From Citrobacter sp. (GTDB lineage: Bacteria; Pseudomonadota; Gammaproteobacteria; Enterobacterales; Enterobacteriaceae), in assembly GCA_019415335.1 (NCBI GenBank), contig DXKH01000071.1:92648-156647 (forward strand): DNA of 64,000 nucleotides, given 5' to 3'. Position numbers and translations under genes: made by a program. The stretch's first letter is position 1. Each line of letters begins with the position of its first letter. Below the pieces are notes generated by a model. It was not told the DNA's origin. It did no database searches and was given only the letters and a program-made list of their open reading frames with translations. Positions 13,218-22,962 of the stretch are shown here, in pieces.

Positions 13218-14618
13218 ATGGCTAAAACGTTATACGAAAAATTGTTTGATGCGCATGTCGTCTATGAAGCGCAAAACGAAACCCCGCTGCTGTACATCGA
13301 CCGACATCTGGTGCATGAAGTGACCTCTCCGCAGGCGTTCGATGGCCTGCGTGCGCATGGCCGTCCGGTTCGCCAGCCGGGCAAAACCTTTGCCACGATG
13401 GATCACAACGTTTCCACGCAGACCAAAGATATTAATGCCTCCGGCGAGATGGCGCGTATCCAGATGCAGGAACTGATTAAGAACTGCAACGAATTTGGCG
13501 TTGAGCTGTACGATCTGAACCACCCGTATCAGGGCATCGTTCACGTGATGGGGCCCGAACAAGGCGTCACCCTGCCGGGAATGACCATCGTCTGCGGCGA
13601 CTCGCATACCGCGACCCACGGCGCCTTTGGCGCGCTGGCGTTCGGTATCGGCACCTCCGAAGTCGAGCACGTGCTGGCAACCCAGACCCTGAAGCAGGGC
13701 CGCGCCAAAACCATGAAGATTGAAGTCAACGGCACCGCCGCGCCGGGGATCACCGCGAAAGATATCGTGCTGGCGATTATCGGTAAAACCGGTAGCGCAG
13801 GCGGCACCGGCCATGTCGTTGAGTTTTGCGGCGATGCCATCCGAGCCCTGAGCATGGAAGGCCGCATGACCCTGTGCAACATGGCGATTGAAATGGGCGC
13901 CAAAGCCGGATTAGTCGCCCCGGATGAAACGACCTTTAACTACGTCAAAGGTCGTCTGCACGCGCCGAAAGGCAAAGATTTTGATGATGCGGTTGCATAC
14001 TGGAAAACGCTGCAAACCGACGCCGACGCACGCTTTGATACCGTTGTCACCTTACAGGCTGAAGAAATTGCTCCGCAGGTGACCTGGGGAACCAACCCGG
14101 GCCAGGTGATCTCTGTGACCGACAACATTCCCGATCCGGCGTCGTTTACCGATCCGGTTGAGCGCGCCAGCGCCGAAAAAGCGCTGGCCTATATGGGCCT
14201 GAAACCGGGTGTGCCGTTAACGGAAGTGGCGATCGATAAAGTGTTCATCGGCTCGTGCACCAACTCGCGTATTGAAGATTTGCGCGCCGCCGCAGAGGTC
14301 GCCAAAGGCCGTAAAGTCGCGCCAGGCGTCCAGGCGCTGGTGGTTCCAGGCTCCGGCCCGGTGAAAGCGCAGGCAGAAGCGGAAGGACTGGATAAGATCT
14401 TTATCGAAGCTGGTTTCGAATGGCGTCTGCCGGGTTGCTCCATGTGTCTGGCCATGAACAACGACCGTCTGAATCCGGGTGAGCGCTGCGCGTCGACCAG
14501 CAACCGTAACTTCGAAGGGCGTCAGGGGCGCGGTGGTCGTACCCATCTGGTCAGCCCGGCGATGGCCGCTGCCGCCGCCGTTACCGGCCATTTTGCCGAC
14601 ATTCGCCGCATCAAATAA
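13218..14618 (+). CDS. leuC: 3-isopropylmalate dehydratase large subunit LeuC
   Basis: Aconitase-family subunit that carries the [4Fe-4S] cluster and isomerises 2- to 3-isopropylmalate with LeuD. It has 466 residues, as in E. coli. The cluster cysteines are visible in [11 protein letters not shown] (near 347) and CSMCLAMN (near 407 and 410). [23 protein letters not shown], near residue 130, is the substrate-side signature. It follows leuB by 2 bp. Confidence 0.97.
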   Translation: MAKTLYEKLFDAHVVYEAQNETPLLYIDRHLVHEVTSPQAFDGLRAHGRPVRQPGKTFATMDHNVSTQTKDINASGEMARIQMQELIKNCNEFGVELYDLNHPYQGIVHVMGPEQGVTLPGMTIVCGDSHTATHGAFGALAFGIGTSEVEHVLATQTLKQGRAKTMKIEVNGTAAPGITAKDIVLAIIGKTGSAGGTGHVVEFCGDAIRALSMEGRMTLCNMAIEMGAKAGLVAPDETTFNYVKGRLHAPKGKDFDDAVAYWKTLQTDADARFDTVVTLQAEEIAPQVTWGTNPGQVISVTDNIPDPASFTDPVERASAEKALAYMGLKPGVPLTEVAIDKVFIGSCTNSRIEDLRAAAEVAKGRKVAPGVQALVVPGSGPVKAQAEAEGLDKIFIEAGFEWRLPGCSMCLAMNNDRLNPGERCASTSNRNFEGRQGRGGRTHLVSPAMAAAAAVTGHFADIRRIK

Positions 14619-14628
14619 GGAGACTCCC

Positions 14629-15234
14629 ATGGCAGAAAAATTTACCCAACATACAGGCCTGGTTGTCCCGCTGGATGCCGCCAACGTCGATACCGACGCG
14701 ATCATTCCTAAGCAGTTTTTGCAGAAGGTCACCCGCACCGGTTTTGGTGCCCACCTGTTCAATGACTGGCGTTTTCTGGATGAGAACGGTCAACAGCCGA
14801 ACCCGGAATTCGTCCTGAACTTCCCTGAATACCAGGGGGCCTCGATTCTGCTGGCGCGTGAAAACTTCGGCTGCGGCTCTTCCCGTGAGCACGCGCCGTG
14901 GGCGCTGACGGACTACGGCTTTAAAGTGGTGATTGCGCCGAGCTTCGCGGACATCTTCTACGGCAACAGCTTTAACAACCAGCTGCTGCCGGTGAAATTA
15001 AGCGACGAACAGGTCGATGAACTGTTCAACCTGGTCAAAGCCAATCCGGGGATTACATTTGAAGTGGACCTGGTAGCGCAGGTCGTGAAAGCAGGCGATA
15101 AGTCTTACAGCTTTAAGATCGATGACTTCCGCCGCCACTGCATGCTGAACGGCCTGGACAGCATCGGGTTGACGCTGCAGCACGAAGCCGCCATCACCGA
15201 GTACGAAGACAAGCAGCCCGCGTTTATGCGCTAA
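14629..15234 (+). CDS. leuD: 3-isopropylmalate dehydratase small subunit LeuD
   Basis: Swivelling-domain subunit partner of LeuC. The start ATG at 14629 ([20 protein letters not shown]) is preceded by AAGGAGA 6-7 bp upstream and gives the 201-residue family length. The frame extends upstream into leuC, but that extension is a shadow. The substrate-binding segment [14 protein letters not shown] is near residue 82. Last gene of the operon, followed by a BIME. Confidence 0.97.
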   Translation: MAEKFTQHTGLVVPLDAANVDTDAIIPKQFLQKVTRTGFGAHLFNDWRFLDENGQQPNPEFVLNFPEYQGASILLARENFGCGSSREHAPWALTDYGFKVVIAPSFADIFYGNSFNNQLLPVKLSDEQVDELFNLVKANPGITFEVDLVAQVVKAGDKSYSFKIDDFRRHCMLNGLDSIGLTLQHEAAITEYEDKQPAFMR

Positions 15235-15241
15235 GCCCGCA

Positions 15242-15315
15242 ATGCCGGATGCGCTGCGCTTATCCGGCCTACGAATTTCTGTAGGTCGGATAAGGCGTTA
15301 GCCGCCATCCGGCAA
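15242..15315. repeat. BIME (two inverted REP units) between leuD and setA
   Basis: Two REP sequences in opposite orientation (GCCGGATGCGCTGCGC-type and GGATAAGGCG...GCCATCCGGC) flank a short central part. They sit between the convergent leuD and setA genes, where such elements protect mRNA 3' ends or serve gyrase and IHF. Confidence 0.9.
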
Positions 15316-15323
15316 TCCATAAA

Positions 15324-16502
15324 TCAAACGTCTTTCACCCGCCCGGTCATCACCAACGTAACCAGCGAAATCGCCGCAATCACCCAGTACACCGCGAAGT
15401 GACCGTAGCTCTGCGCAACCGCCCCCTGGATCACCCCCGCCAGAATGACGCCCGTCGAAATGCTGTTGGTAAAGAGCGTTGTCGCCGATCCGGCCCTGCC
15501 CGGCATCAGATCCTGAAACCAGAGCATGCCAATACCGGCAATGATCCCGATAAACGCCGCATTAAACAGTTGCAACATCAGCAGCGCCTGATGACTGTGG
15601 AAGAAAATCAGCCCGAGATAAAACAGCACGCCCGCGGTGACGGCAATAAGCATCATCCGGCGCTTACCGAAGCGTTTTACGTAGAAGCCGGCAAGGATCA
15701 TGATCGGAATTTCCAGTCCTGCGGCGGTGCCCATCAGGATCCCGGCAAGCTTATCTGGCAGTCCAAGCTCCGCGCTAATCCATAGCGGCATATCAATGAT
15801 GTACATGGTGTTACAGGTCCACATCAGCGTGGAGGCAATAAACAGCATGCGGACGTTTTTATCCTGCCAGCCACCTGTCTGGATCACCGGCACATCCGCG
15901 GGTTGTTCAACACGGGCGACGGACGGCAGCATAAAGGCAATCAGGATGAAACTGAGCGCAAAAATCGCGGCGGCAATCGAAAACATCACGGTAAAGCCGT
16001 AATTCAGCGCCAGCATAAAGGCCAGCGGTGGGCCAATCACCCACGCCAGCGAGAGCTGGGCACGCATCACTGAGCTGAACATCACCACTTCACGCGCCGA
16101 GCTGTCGGCATATTCCCGCGCCAGCGCGAACAATTGCGGCATCGCGGTATTTGCCAGCGACGCCAGCAGTACGCCGCAGGTGATCAGTGTCAGGTAGTGA
16201 CGATTAAAGGCAAACAGCAGCGCATTACCGACCGCCATCAGGCAACAGAACAGAATCAGCTTGCGCCGGTCTCCCTGGCTGTCGGATCGTTTTGCCAGCG
16301 CAAGGCTCACACCAATCCCGGCGATGGCGTTAACGGTGTAGAACAGCCCCACCCAGAACGGCTGCGCCCCAACTTCGCGACTGAGAAACAGGCTTAGCGT
16401 CGGGGCCTGTAACGCCCCCGCCACGCCCATCATGAAGGCGACCAGCATGAACGCCGCGTACACACCGTTGAGACGTCGTCCCATCGTCATTAACCAGAGC
16501 AT
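15324..16502 (-). CDS. setA: Sugar efflux transporter SetA
   Basis: Major facilitator exporter of sugars and glucosides, linked to relief of sugar-phosphate stress. The start at 16502 (MLWLMTMGRRLNGVYAAFML) is chosen because it has AAGGA at the right distance and gives the 392-residue E. coli length. About 12 hydrophobic segments fill the protein. The MFS loop between helices 2 and 3 reads AKRSDSQGDRRK near residue 70. It lies directly downstream of the sgrS terminator on the same strand, so it is probably expressed by read-through of sgrS. Confidence 0.95.
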   Translation of the reverse strand: MLWLMTMGRRLNGVYAAFMLVAFMMGVAGALQAPTLSLFLSREVGAQPFWVGLFYTVNAIAGIGVSLALAKRSDSQGDRRKLILFCCLMAVGNALLFAFNRHYLTLITCGVLLASLANTAMPQLFALAREYADSSAREVVMFSSVMRAQLSLAWVIGPPLAFMLALNYGFTVMFSIAAAIFALSFILIAFMLPSVARVEQPADVPVIQTGGWQDKNVRMLFIASTLMWTCNTMYIIDMPLWISAELGLPDKLAGILMGTAAGLEIPIMILAGFYVKRFGKRRMMLIAVTAGVLFYLGLIFFHSHQALLMLQLFNAAFIGIIAGIGMLWFQDLMPGRAGSATTLFTNSISTGVILAGVIQGAVAQSYGHFAVYWVIAAISLVTLVMTGRVKDV

Positions 16503-16532
16503 TTTTTTCCTTAATATACGCGAAGCCAAAAC

Positions 16533-16561
16533 GAAAAAAGCCAGCAGATAATACCTGCTGG
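16533..16561 (-). terminator. SgrS intrinsic terminator
   Basis: On the minus strand CCAGCAG-gtattat-CTGCTGG (imperfect at the loop) is followed by CTTTTTT. This is the Hfq-binding 3' end of the sRNA; its poly-U tail is required for function in E. coli SgrS. Confidence 0.85.
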
Positions 16562-16762
16562 CGCGGCGATTAACACCAATACTCAGTCACACATGATGTC
16601 TGCTACTCCAGGGTCAGGCTGTCACCTCCCACTGCATCAGTTCTTCCAGCATCTTTAAGCGCTGCGGCGCGCTCAGGCAAGCCAACCAGGACAACCCTTC
16701 TGTCGCGGCAAAGTACTTCTGATAGAACTGGCGCATAGATGACCCCTTCATAATGCTTCATC
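16535..16762 (-). ncRNA. sgrS: Small RNA SgrS
   Basis: Hfq-dependent dual-function sRNA induced by SgrR during glucose-phosphate stress. It pairs with the ptsG mRNA and blocks glucose uptake. The length of about 228 nt matches E. coli (227). The pairing region GTGTGACTGAGTATTGGTG (minus strand, 16574-16592) is identical to the E. coli seed as I recall it. The 5' end GATGAAGC is kept, and the sgrT frame lies inside. The exact ends are inferred from the E. coli alignment. Confidence 0.93.
16614..16736 (-). CDS. sgrT: Glucose uptake inhibitor SgrT (40 aa, encoded within SgrS)
   Basis: Small protein that inhibits the glucose permease PtsG. The translation is MRQFYQKYFAATEGLSWLACLSAPQRLKMLEELMQWEVTA. 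E. coli SgrT has 43 residues and shares MRQFYQ.YF.AT, LS.PQRL.MLE.LMQW, so identity is secure. The C-terminus ends earlier and differs. The region between the sgrT stop and the pairing seed has about 20 nt. GAAGGGG provides a ribosome site 7-8 nt before the ATG. Confidence 0.92.
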   Translation of the reverse strand: MRQFYQKYFAATEGLSWLACLSAPQRLKMLEELMQWEVTA

Positions 16763-16829
16763 GGAATGTATTATTGGCCTAATATAGGGAAAATAAAATT
16801 GCTGAGTTTTCCGCAGGAGTTCCCCTTTT
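16763..16829. promoter_or_regulatory. Divergent sgrS/sgrR promoter region
   Basis: 67 bp between the divergent sgrS and sgrR. SgrR is known to bind here to activate sgrS and repress itself. The stretch is AT-rich (TATTGGCCTAATATAGGG), and the inverted motif TTGGCCTAA may be part of the operator. No exact site was assigned. Confidence 0.55.
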
Positions 16830-18485
16830 ATGTCTTCTGGCCGTCTGCAACAACAGTTCATCCGCTTGTGGCAATGCTGCGACGGGAAAACGCAGGACAC
16901 CACGCTTAACGAACTGGCGGATCTCCTGAGCTGTTCGCGCCGTCATATGCGTACGCTGCTCAATACCATGCAGGAGCGCGGCTGGCTGACGTGGGAGGCG
17001 GAAGTGGGACGCGGAAAACGTTCACGCCTAACCTTCCTGTATACCGGACTGGCGCTCCAGCAGCAGCGCGCGGAAGACCTGCTGGAGCAGGATCGCATCG
17101 ATCAACTGGTGCAACTGGTCGGCGACAAAACGGCCGTGCGGCAGATGCTGGTTTCCCATCTGGGCCGCAGCTTCCGCCAGGGCCGCCACATCCTGCGCGT
17201 ACTTTACTACCGCCCGATGCAAAATCTGCTGCCAGGCAGCGCGCTGCGTCGCTCAGAAACCCACATTGCCCGCCAAATCTTCAGCGCCCTGACCCGCGTA
17301 AATGAGGAAAATGGGGAACTGGAAGCCGACATTGCCCACCACTGGCAACAAATTTCTCCCCTGCACTGGCGCTTTTTCCTGCGTCCTGGGATCCATTTTC
17401 ACCACGGGCGTGAACTGGAAATGGACGACGTGGTGTCGTCACTGACGCGTATTAACGCCTTACCGCTCTATTCGCACATCAGCGAGATCGTCTCACCCAC
17501 GCCCTGGACGCTGGACATTCATCTTTCGCAACCCGATCGCTGGCTGCCGTGGCTGCTGGGCCAGGTCCCGGCGATGATCCTGCCGCGTGAATGGGAAACC
17601 CTGAACAATTTCTCCAGCCATCCGATTGGTACCGGCCCGTACGCAGTGATACGAAATACGCGTAATCAGCTGAAAATTCACGCCTTTGACGATTTCTTCG
17701 GTTATCGGGCATTGATTGATGAGGTGAACGTCTGGGTGCTACCGGATATCGGCGACGAGCCGAACGGCGGTCTGACGCTGAAAGGCCCCACTGACGACGA
17801 AAAAGCCATCGAAAGCCGCCTGGAAGAGGGGTGCTATTACCTGCTGTTTGACACCCGAACCCATCGCGGCGCCAATCAGGAGGTCAGAGAGTGGGTCAGT
17901 CGCGTACTGTCGCCGAGCAACCTGCTTTACTATGCCGATGAGCAGTATCAGCGTCACTGGTTCCCGGCCTATGGCTTACTGCCTCGCTGGCATCACGCTC
18001 GACCGGGTCACGGCGAGAAACCCGCCGGGCTGGAGACGCTCACGCTGACCTATTACCATGAACATATCGAACACCAGGTGATTGCGCAGATCATGAGTCA
18101 GCTCCTGGCAGAACATCAGGTGAAGCTGGAAATTCAGGAGATCGACTACGATCAATGGCATGCCGGAGAAATCGAAAGTGACATCTGGCTTAACAGCGCC
18201 AACTTCACCCTGCCGCTCGACTTCTCTTTGTTCGCGCATCTGTGTGAAGTCCCGCTGTTGCAGCACTGCATTCCGCTGGACTGGCAAGCCGACGCCGCAC
18301 GCTGGCGCACCGGCGAGATGAATCTGGCCGCGTGGTGTCAGCAACTGCTCGCCAGCAAAGCGATTGTTCCGCTGATCCACCACTGGCTGATTATTCAGGG
18401 GCAGCGCAGTATGCGCGGCCTGCGCATGAACACCCTCGGCTGGTTCGATTTTAAATCCGCATGGTTTGCGCCGCCGGATCCCTGA
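16830..18485 (+). CDS. sgrR: Transcriptional regulator SgrR
   Basis: Activator of sgrS under sugar-phosphate stress. It has 551 residues, the E. coli length. The N-terminal DNA-binding domain with winged helix ([32 protein letters not shown], about residues 25-56) is followed by an extensive solute-binding-protein-like domain of the oligopeptide type ([11 protein letters not shown] onward), presumed to sense a small phosphorylated metabolite. It is divergent from sgrS. Confidence 0.96.
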   Translation: MSSGRLQQQFIRLWQCCDGKTQDTTLNELADLLSCSRRHMRTLLNTMQERGWLTWEAEVGRGKRSRLTFLYTGLALQQQRAEDLLEQDRIDQLVQLVGDKTAVRQMLVSHLGRSFRQGRHILRVLYYRPMQNLLPGSALRRSETHIARQIFSALTRVNEENGELEADIAHHWQQISPLHWRFFLRPGIHFHHGRELEMDDVVSSLTRINALPLYSHISEIVSPTPWTLDIHLSQPDRWLPWLLGQVPAMILPREWETLNNFSSHPIGTGPYAVIRNTRNQLKIHAFDDFFGYRALIDEVNVWVLPDIGDEPNGGLTLKGPTDDEKAIESRLEEGCYYLLFDTRTHRGANQEVREWVSRVLSPSNLLYYADEQYQRHWFPAYGLLPRWHHARPGHGEKPAGLETLTLTYYHEHIEHQVIAQIMSQLLAEHQVKLEIQEIDYDQWHAGEIESDIWLNSANFTLPLDFSLFAHLCEVPLLQHCIPLDWQADAARWRTGEMNLAAWCQQLLASKAIVPLIHHWLIIQGQRSMRGLRMNTLGWFDFKSAWFAPPDP

Positions 18486-18523
18486 TTGCCGCAACGCGGC
18501 AAAATCACTACACTAACGCCGTT

Positions 18524-18723
18524 CTCAACGGGGTGCTAAACATACACAAAATCATTCAAGCTGCATCAAGGCGGCAAGCGAGTGAATCCCCAGGAGCATA
18601 GAACACTATGTGACTGGGGTGAGCGAACGCAGCCAACACAGAGGCTGCCTGAATGATGAAGTGTATAGGCTGAGAAAATACCCGTCGAACCTGATCCGGA
18701 TAACGCCGGCGAAGGGATTTGAG
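18524..18723 (+). promoter_or_regulatory. TPP riboswitch (THI element) of thiBPQ, enlarged by an ERIC insertion
   Basis: Thiamine pyrophosphate aptamer that controls thiBPQ. P1 is formed by CTCAA (18524-18528) and TTGAG. GGGGTGC (18530-18536) pairs with the ACCCG of P2. The conserved core GCTGAGAAAATACCCG (18669-18684), followed by the ACCTGATCCGGATAACGCCGGCGAAGGG block, is intact. Normally about 15-25 nt separate GGGGTGC from GCTGAGA; here about 130 nt lie between them, a full ERIC element. Variable P3 length is tolerated in the TPP family, so binding may persist. Confidence 0.92.
18541..18667 (+). repeat. ERIC element (127 bp) inside the TPP riboswitch P3 arm
   Basis: Contains the ERIC core GTGAATCCCCAGGAGC and TGTGACTGGGGTGAGCG on the two sides of the central palindrome. 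The terminal inverted repeats CATACAC...GTGTATA are exactly 127 bp apart end to end, the canonical ERIC size. The outer ends are complementary, so as RNA it folds into one long hairpin continuing the P3 stem. Confidence 0.93.
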
Positions 18724-18767
18724 GCTACCGCTCAAAATCCTTTGCCACCCATTTTTTGAGGTGCAAA

Positions 18768-19751
18768 GTGTTGAAAAAATGTCTTCCCCTTTTACTCCTG
18801 TGCGCAGCGCCTGCCTTCGCAAAACCCGTTCTCACCGTCTATACCTACGACTCGTTCGCCGCAGACTGGGGCCCTGGCCCGGCGGTGAAAAAAGCTTTTG
18901 AAGCCGACTGCAACTGCGAGCTGAAACTGGTGGCGCTGGAAGATGGCGTTTCACTCCTCAACCGTCTGCGGATGGAAGGGAAAAACAGCAAAGCCGACGT
19001 GGTGCTTGGGCTGGATAACAACTTGCTGGAAGCAGCGACGCAAACTCAACTGTTAGCGAAAAGCGGTGTCACCAACGAGGCGGTCAATGTCCCTGGCGGC
19101 TGGAAGAATGACACCTTCGTCCCGTTTGATTACGGCTACTTCGCTTTCGTGTATGACAAAAACAAACTGAAAAACCCACCGAAGAGCCTGAAGGAACTGG
19201 TCGAGAGCGATCAGAAATGGCGGGTGATTTATCAGGATCCACGCACCAGTACACCAGGACTTGGGCTGATGCTGTGGATGCAGAAAGTGTATGGCGATAA
19301 GACGCCGCAGGCGTGGCAGAAACTGGCGGCAAAAACCGTCACCGTCACCAAAGGCTGGAGCGAAGCTTATGGCCTGTTCCTGAAAGGTGAAAGCGATCTG
19401 GTGCTGAGCTACACCACCTCTCCGGCGTATCACATCATCGAAGAGAAAAAAGAGAACTACGTGGCGGCCAACTTTAGCGAAGGCCATTACCTGCAGGTGG
19501 AGGTCGCCGCGCGTACCGCAGCCAGTAAGCAGCCTGAACTGGCGAAAAAATTCCTCAAATTTATGGTTTCGCCTGCATTTCAGAATGCTATCCCGACCGG
19601 CAACTGGATGTATCCGGTGGCGAATGTCACCCTGCCTGCCGGATTCGAACAACTGACTAAACCCGCAACGACCCTGGAATTCACGTCGGCGGAAGTGGCG
19701 GCACAACGCCAGGCATGGATCAGCGAATGGCAACGCGCCGTCAGCCGTTAA
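18768..19751 (+). CDS. thiB: Thiamine/TPP-binding periplasmic protein ThiB (TbpA)
   Basis: Periplasmic binding protein that delivers thiamine, TMP and TPP to ThiPQ. The start is GTG at 18768 (VLKKCLPLLLLCAAPAFA), with TGAGG 6 bp upstream, and gives the 327-residue E. coli length. Residues 1-18 form a Sec signal peptide cleaved after AFA. The mature protein starts KPVLTVYTYDSFAADWGPGP. It overlaps thiP by 25 bp. Confidence 0.96.
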   Translation: MLKKCLPLLLLCAAPAFAKPVLTVYTYDSFAADWGPGPAVKKAFEADCNCELKLVALEDGVSLLNRLRMEGKNSKADVVLGLDNNLLEAATQTQLLAKSGVTNEAVNVPGGWKNDTFVPFDYGYFAFVYDKNKLKNPPKSLKELVESDQKWRVIYQDPRTSTPGLGLMLWMQKVYGDKTPQAWQKLAAKTVTVTKGWSEAYGLFLKGESDLVLSYTTSPAYHIIEEKKENYVAANFSEGHYLQVEVAARTAASKQPELAKKFLKFMVSPAFQNAIPTGNWMYPVANVTLPAGFEQLTKPATTLEFTSAEVAAQRQAWISEWQRAVSR

Positions 19752-21337
19752 TTGCCGGCTGGCTGATCCCAGGCCTTTGTGCCGCCACGCTGATGGTGGC
19801 GGTGGCGCTGGCCGCTTTTCTGGCATTGTGGTTCAACGCGCCGCAGGCGGCATGGTCTTCGCTGTGGCAGGACAGCTACCTGTGGCACGTGGTGCGCTTT
19901 TCCTTCTGGCAGGCATTTCTGTCAGCGGTGCTTTCTGTCGTTCCAGCCATCTTCCTTGCCCGCGCGCTGTACCGACGCCGCTTTCCGGGGCGTCTGGCCC
20001 TGCTGCGCCTGTGCGCCATGACGCTGATCCTCCCGGTGCTGGTCGCGGTGTTTGGTATTCTCAGCGTCTATGGACGTCAGGGATGGCTGGCTTCGCTCTG
20101 GCACATGCTTGGGCTGGAGTGGAGCTTCTCGCCTTACGGTTTGCAGGGCATCCTGCTGGCCCACGTCTTTTTTAATCTGCCGATGGCAAGCCGTCTGCTG
20201 TTGCAATCGCTGGAGAATATCCCTGGCGAGCAGCGTCAGCTTGCCGCCCAATTGGGTATCCGCGGCTGGCAGTTCTTCCGCTTTGTCGAATGGCCCTGGC
20301 TGCGCCGCCAAATCCCGCCGGTCACTGCGCTGATTTTTATGCTCTGTTTTGCCAGCTTCGCCACCGTGCTGTCGCTGGGCGGCGGGCCGCAGGCGACAAC
20401 GATTGAGCTGGCGATTTATCAGGCGCTGAATTTCGACTACGATCCTGCCCGTGCCGCCATGCTGGCGCTGATCCAGATGGTGTGCTGTCTGGCGCTAGTG
20501 CTCCTTAGTCAGCGATTGAGTAAAGCTATCGCTCCCGGCACCACGCTGGTTCAGGGATGGAGCGATCCGGACGATCGGCTGCACAGCCGTATAACCGATG
20601 CCCTGCTGATCGTCCTCGCGCTGTTGCTGTTGCTTCCACCCTTGCTCGCGGTAATGGTCGACGGGGTGAATCGCCATCTGCTGGACGTGCTCGCACAGCC
20701 TATTTTATGGCAGGCGGTGTGGACTTCGCTGCGTATTGCGTTGGCTGCGGGTCTGCTGTGCGTGATCCTGACAATGATGCTGCTGTGGAGTAGCCGCGAA
20801 CTGCGCGCCCGTCAGCAGCTGTTAGCAGGGCAAGCGCTGGAGCTAAGCGGGATGCTTATTCTGGCGATGCCAGGCATTGTGCTGGCCACCGGCTTCTTCC
20901 TGTTACTTAACAACAGCATCGGTCTGCCGGAATCCGCTGACGGCATTGTGATTTTCACCAATGCGCTGATGGCCATTCCCTACGCGCTGAAAGTACTGGA
21001 AAACCCGATGCGCGATATTACCGCCCGCTACACCATGCTGTGTCAGTCGCTGGGGATTGAAGGCTGGCAGCGGCTAAAAGTGGTCGAACTGCGGGCATTG
21101 AAGCGCCCGCTGGCGCAGGCGCTGGCCTTTGCCTGCGTGCTGTCTATCGGCGATTTTGGCGTGGTGGCGCTGTTCGGCAACGATGATTTCCGCACCCTGC
21201 CGTTTTATCTGTATCAGCAAATTGGCTCTTATCGCAGTCAGGACGGTGCCGTCACTGCGCTCTTATTGCTGATCCTGTGCTTTATTTTATTTACCGTCAT
21301 TGAGACGTTACCGGGGCGAAATGCTAAGACTGACTGA
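19727..21337 (+). CDS. thiP: Thiamine ABC transporter permease ThiP
   Basis: Inner-membrane permease of the ThiBPQ importer. The start ATG at 19727 ([16 protein letters not shown]) lies inside the end of thiB and gives 536 residues, as in E. coli. It is a fused double permease with about 12 membrane segments and two copies of the EAA-type ATPase-contact loop ([19 protein letters not shown] near residue 175 and [20 protein letters not shown] near 445). It overlaps thiQ by 17 bp. Confidence 0.96.
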   Translation: MATRRQPLIAGWLIPGLCAATLMVAVALAAFLALWFNAPQAAWSSLWQDSYLWHVVRFSFWQAFLSAVLSVVPAIFLARALYRRRFPGRLALLRLCAMTLILPVLVAVFGILSVYGRQGWLASLWHMLGLEWSFSPYGLQGILLAHVFFNLPMASRLLLQSLENIPGEQRQLAAQLGIRGWQFFRFVEWPWLRRQIPPVTALIFMLCFASFATVLSLGGGPQATTIELAIYQALNFDYDPARAAMLALIQMVCCLALVLLSQRLSKAIAPGTTLVQGWSDPDDRLHSRITDALLIVLALLLLLPPLLAVMVDGVNRHLLDVLAQPILWQAVWTSLRIALAAGLLCVILTMMLLWSSRELRARQQLLAGQALELSGMLILAMPGIVLATGFFLLLNNSIGLPESADGIVIFTNALMAIPYALKVLENPMRDITARYTMLCQSLGIEGWQRLKVVELRALKRPLAQALAFACVLSIGDFGVVALFGNDDFRTLPFYLYQQIGSYRSQDGAVTALLLLILCFILFTVIETLPGRNAKTD

Positions 21338-22019
21338 TATCACCTGGCTCTACCACCATCTGCCCATGCGCTTTACGCTGTCCGTGGCGCGCGGTGAACA
21401 GGTGGCGATTCTGGGGCCAAGCGGCGCAGGGAAAAGTACGCTACTGAGTCTGATTGCTGGTTTTCTCACGCCTGCCCGCGGCACCCTGCTGATCGAAGGG
21501 GAAGACCACACCACCACGCCGCCGTCACGCCGTCCGGTCTCGATGTTGTTTCAGGAAAACAATCTGTTCAGCCACTTAAACGTTGAGCAAAACATCGGTC
21601 TGGGACTGGATCCCGGCCTGAAGTTAAGCGCAGAACAGAAAGAGAAGCGCCGACATATCGCGCGACAAATGGGGATCGAGACCTTGATGGCCCGCCTGCC
21701 CGGCGAGCTTTCCGGCGGTCAGCGCCAGCGTGTGGCACTGGCGCGTTGTCTGGTGCGCGAACAGCCGGTACTGCTGCTGGACGAACCGTTTTCAGCCCTC
21801 GATCCCGCGCTGCGCCAGGAGATGCTGACCCTGGTAAGAGATATCTGTCATGCCCGGCAACTGACGCTGCTGATGGTGTCACACAGCGTCGAAGATGCGG
21901 TGCGCATTGCCCCGCGCTCTGTCGTCGTGGCCGACGGTCGCATCGCGTGGCAGGGTAAAACCGATGAATTGCTGAGCGGTAGAGCCAGCGCCTCAGCGCT
22001 GTTGGGGATTAAAAAATAA
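21321..22019 (+). CDS. thiQ: Thiamine ABC transporter ATPase ThiQ
   Basis: Cytoplasmic ATPase of the importer. The start ATG at 21321 ([18 protein letters not shown]) gives 232 residues. Walker [10 protein letters not shown] is near residues 32-40, the ABC signature [12 protein letters not shown] near 130, Walker [13 protein letters not shown] near 150, and the switch histidine is in SHSVEDA. Last gene of the thiBPQ operon, followed by a BIME. Confidence 0.97.
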   Translation: MLRLTDITWLYHHLPMRFTLSVARGEQVAILGPSGAGKSTLLSLIAGFLTPARGTLLIEGEDHTTTPPSRRPVSMLFQENNLFSHLNVEQNIGLGLDPGLKLSAEQKEKRRHIARQMGIETLMARLPGELSGGQRQRVALARCLVREQPVLLLDEPFSALDPALRQEMLTLVRDICHARQLTLLMVSHSVEDAVRIAPRSVVVADGRIAWQGKTDELLSGRASASALLGIKK

Positions 22020-22024
22020 TGGGT

Positions 22025-22103
22025 TGCCGGATGGCGGCGTTGCCTTATCCGGCCTACAGACAGGGATCCACGTAGGCCGGATAAGCGTAAACGCCATCCG
22101 GCA
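22025..22103. repeat. BIME between thiQ and yabI
   Basis: Two REP units in opposite orientation (GCCGGATGGCGGC and GCCATCCGGC ends), placed between the convergent thiQ and yabI genes. Confidence 0.9.
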
Positions 22104-22109
22104 AAAATA

Positions 22110-22877
22110 TCAGTAGCCCACCACTTTTTGCAGAATATCGAAATACACCGGCATCAGCGGGTGGCGGAGCAACGTCACCAGCGCGACAATCCCCATCCCC
22201 AGCACCATTGGTGCCAGCCAGAGCAGACGCCCTTTTGGCAGGTAATGCGTTAAGCGGTCCGTCGCGGCTTTTCCGCTACGCCACAGGCGCCAGCAAAGCC
22301 AGCCACCGAGCCACAGCAGGACGGCTGTCGCCAGCAGCAGCCACTTAAACTCGCCGCTTTGCATCCCCGCCGGAATATCAATTGCCGCACCGGCCAGAAT
22401 CCCCGGCAGAAAATAAAACGGCGGCCATAGCAGGCAGCCAATGATGTTGGGCGTGATGAATTTCGCTACCGGTAGATCCAGCATTCCGGCGACCATCGGC
22501 ACCAGCGGACGCGTCGGTCCGACAAAGCGTCCCACCAGAATCGTGAACATACTGTGCTGATGCAGCGCATGCTCGGTTTTATCGAGCAGCGCCTTGTTCT
22601 TTTTCATGAACGACCAGCGATGCAGGGGTTTTTTGAAGCGCCAGCCCAGCCAGAACGAGATCCAGTCGCCGAGCAGACAGCCGATAATGCCCGCCAGCCA
22701 GGCATGCCAGAAGTTGAGTTCCCCACTGCCGATCAGGGCACCCAGCCCGGCCATCATTACCGTTCCCGGTAAAATCAACCCCACCAGCGCCAGCGATTCC
22801 AGGAAGGCCACCAGCGCCACAGCAATCAAAGAGTACATGGCGGACTGGAGAATGAAGTGTTCCAGCAATGCTTGCAT
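22110..22877 (-). CDS. yabI: DedA-family inner membrane protein YabI
   Basis: Member of the DedA/SNARE-associated (VTT) family of inner-membrane proteins, implicated in envelope lipid flipping and proton-motive-force homeostasis. It has 255 residues and several hydrophobic helices. The family motifs are seen in LPGTVMMAGLGALIGSGE (about residues 36-53) and GRFVGPTRPLVPMVAGML (near 122-139), with the conserved basic and proline residues. The precise function of YabI is unknown. Confidence 0.94.
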   Translation of the reverse strand: MQALLEHFILQSAMYSLIAVALVAFLESLALVGLILPGTVMMAGLGALIGSGELNFWHAWLAGIIGCLLGDWISFWLGWRFKKPLHRWSFMKKNKALLDKTEHALHQHSMFTILVGRFVGPTRPLVPMVAGMLDLPVAKFITPNIIGCLLWPPFYFLPGILAGAAIDIPAGMQSGEFKWLLLATAVLLWLGGWLCWRLWRSGKAATDRLTHYLPKGRLLWLAPMVLGMGIVALVTLLRHPLMPVYFDILQKVVGY

Positions 22878-22962
22878 AATGCGTCCGTCAGATTTACGAA
22901 GCAGGGATTCTGCTAATCCATCCCTGCGTCGTCAAGCTATCAGTTATCAGATTAGTTACAGG

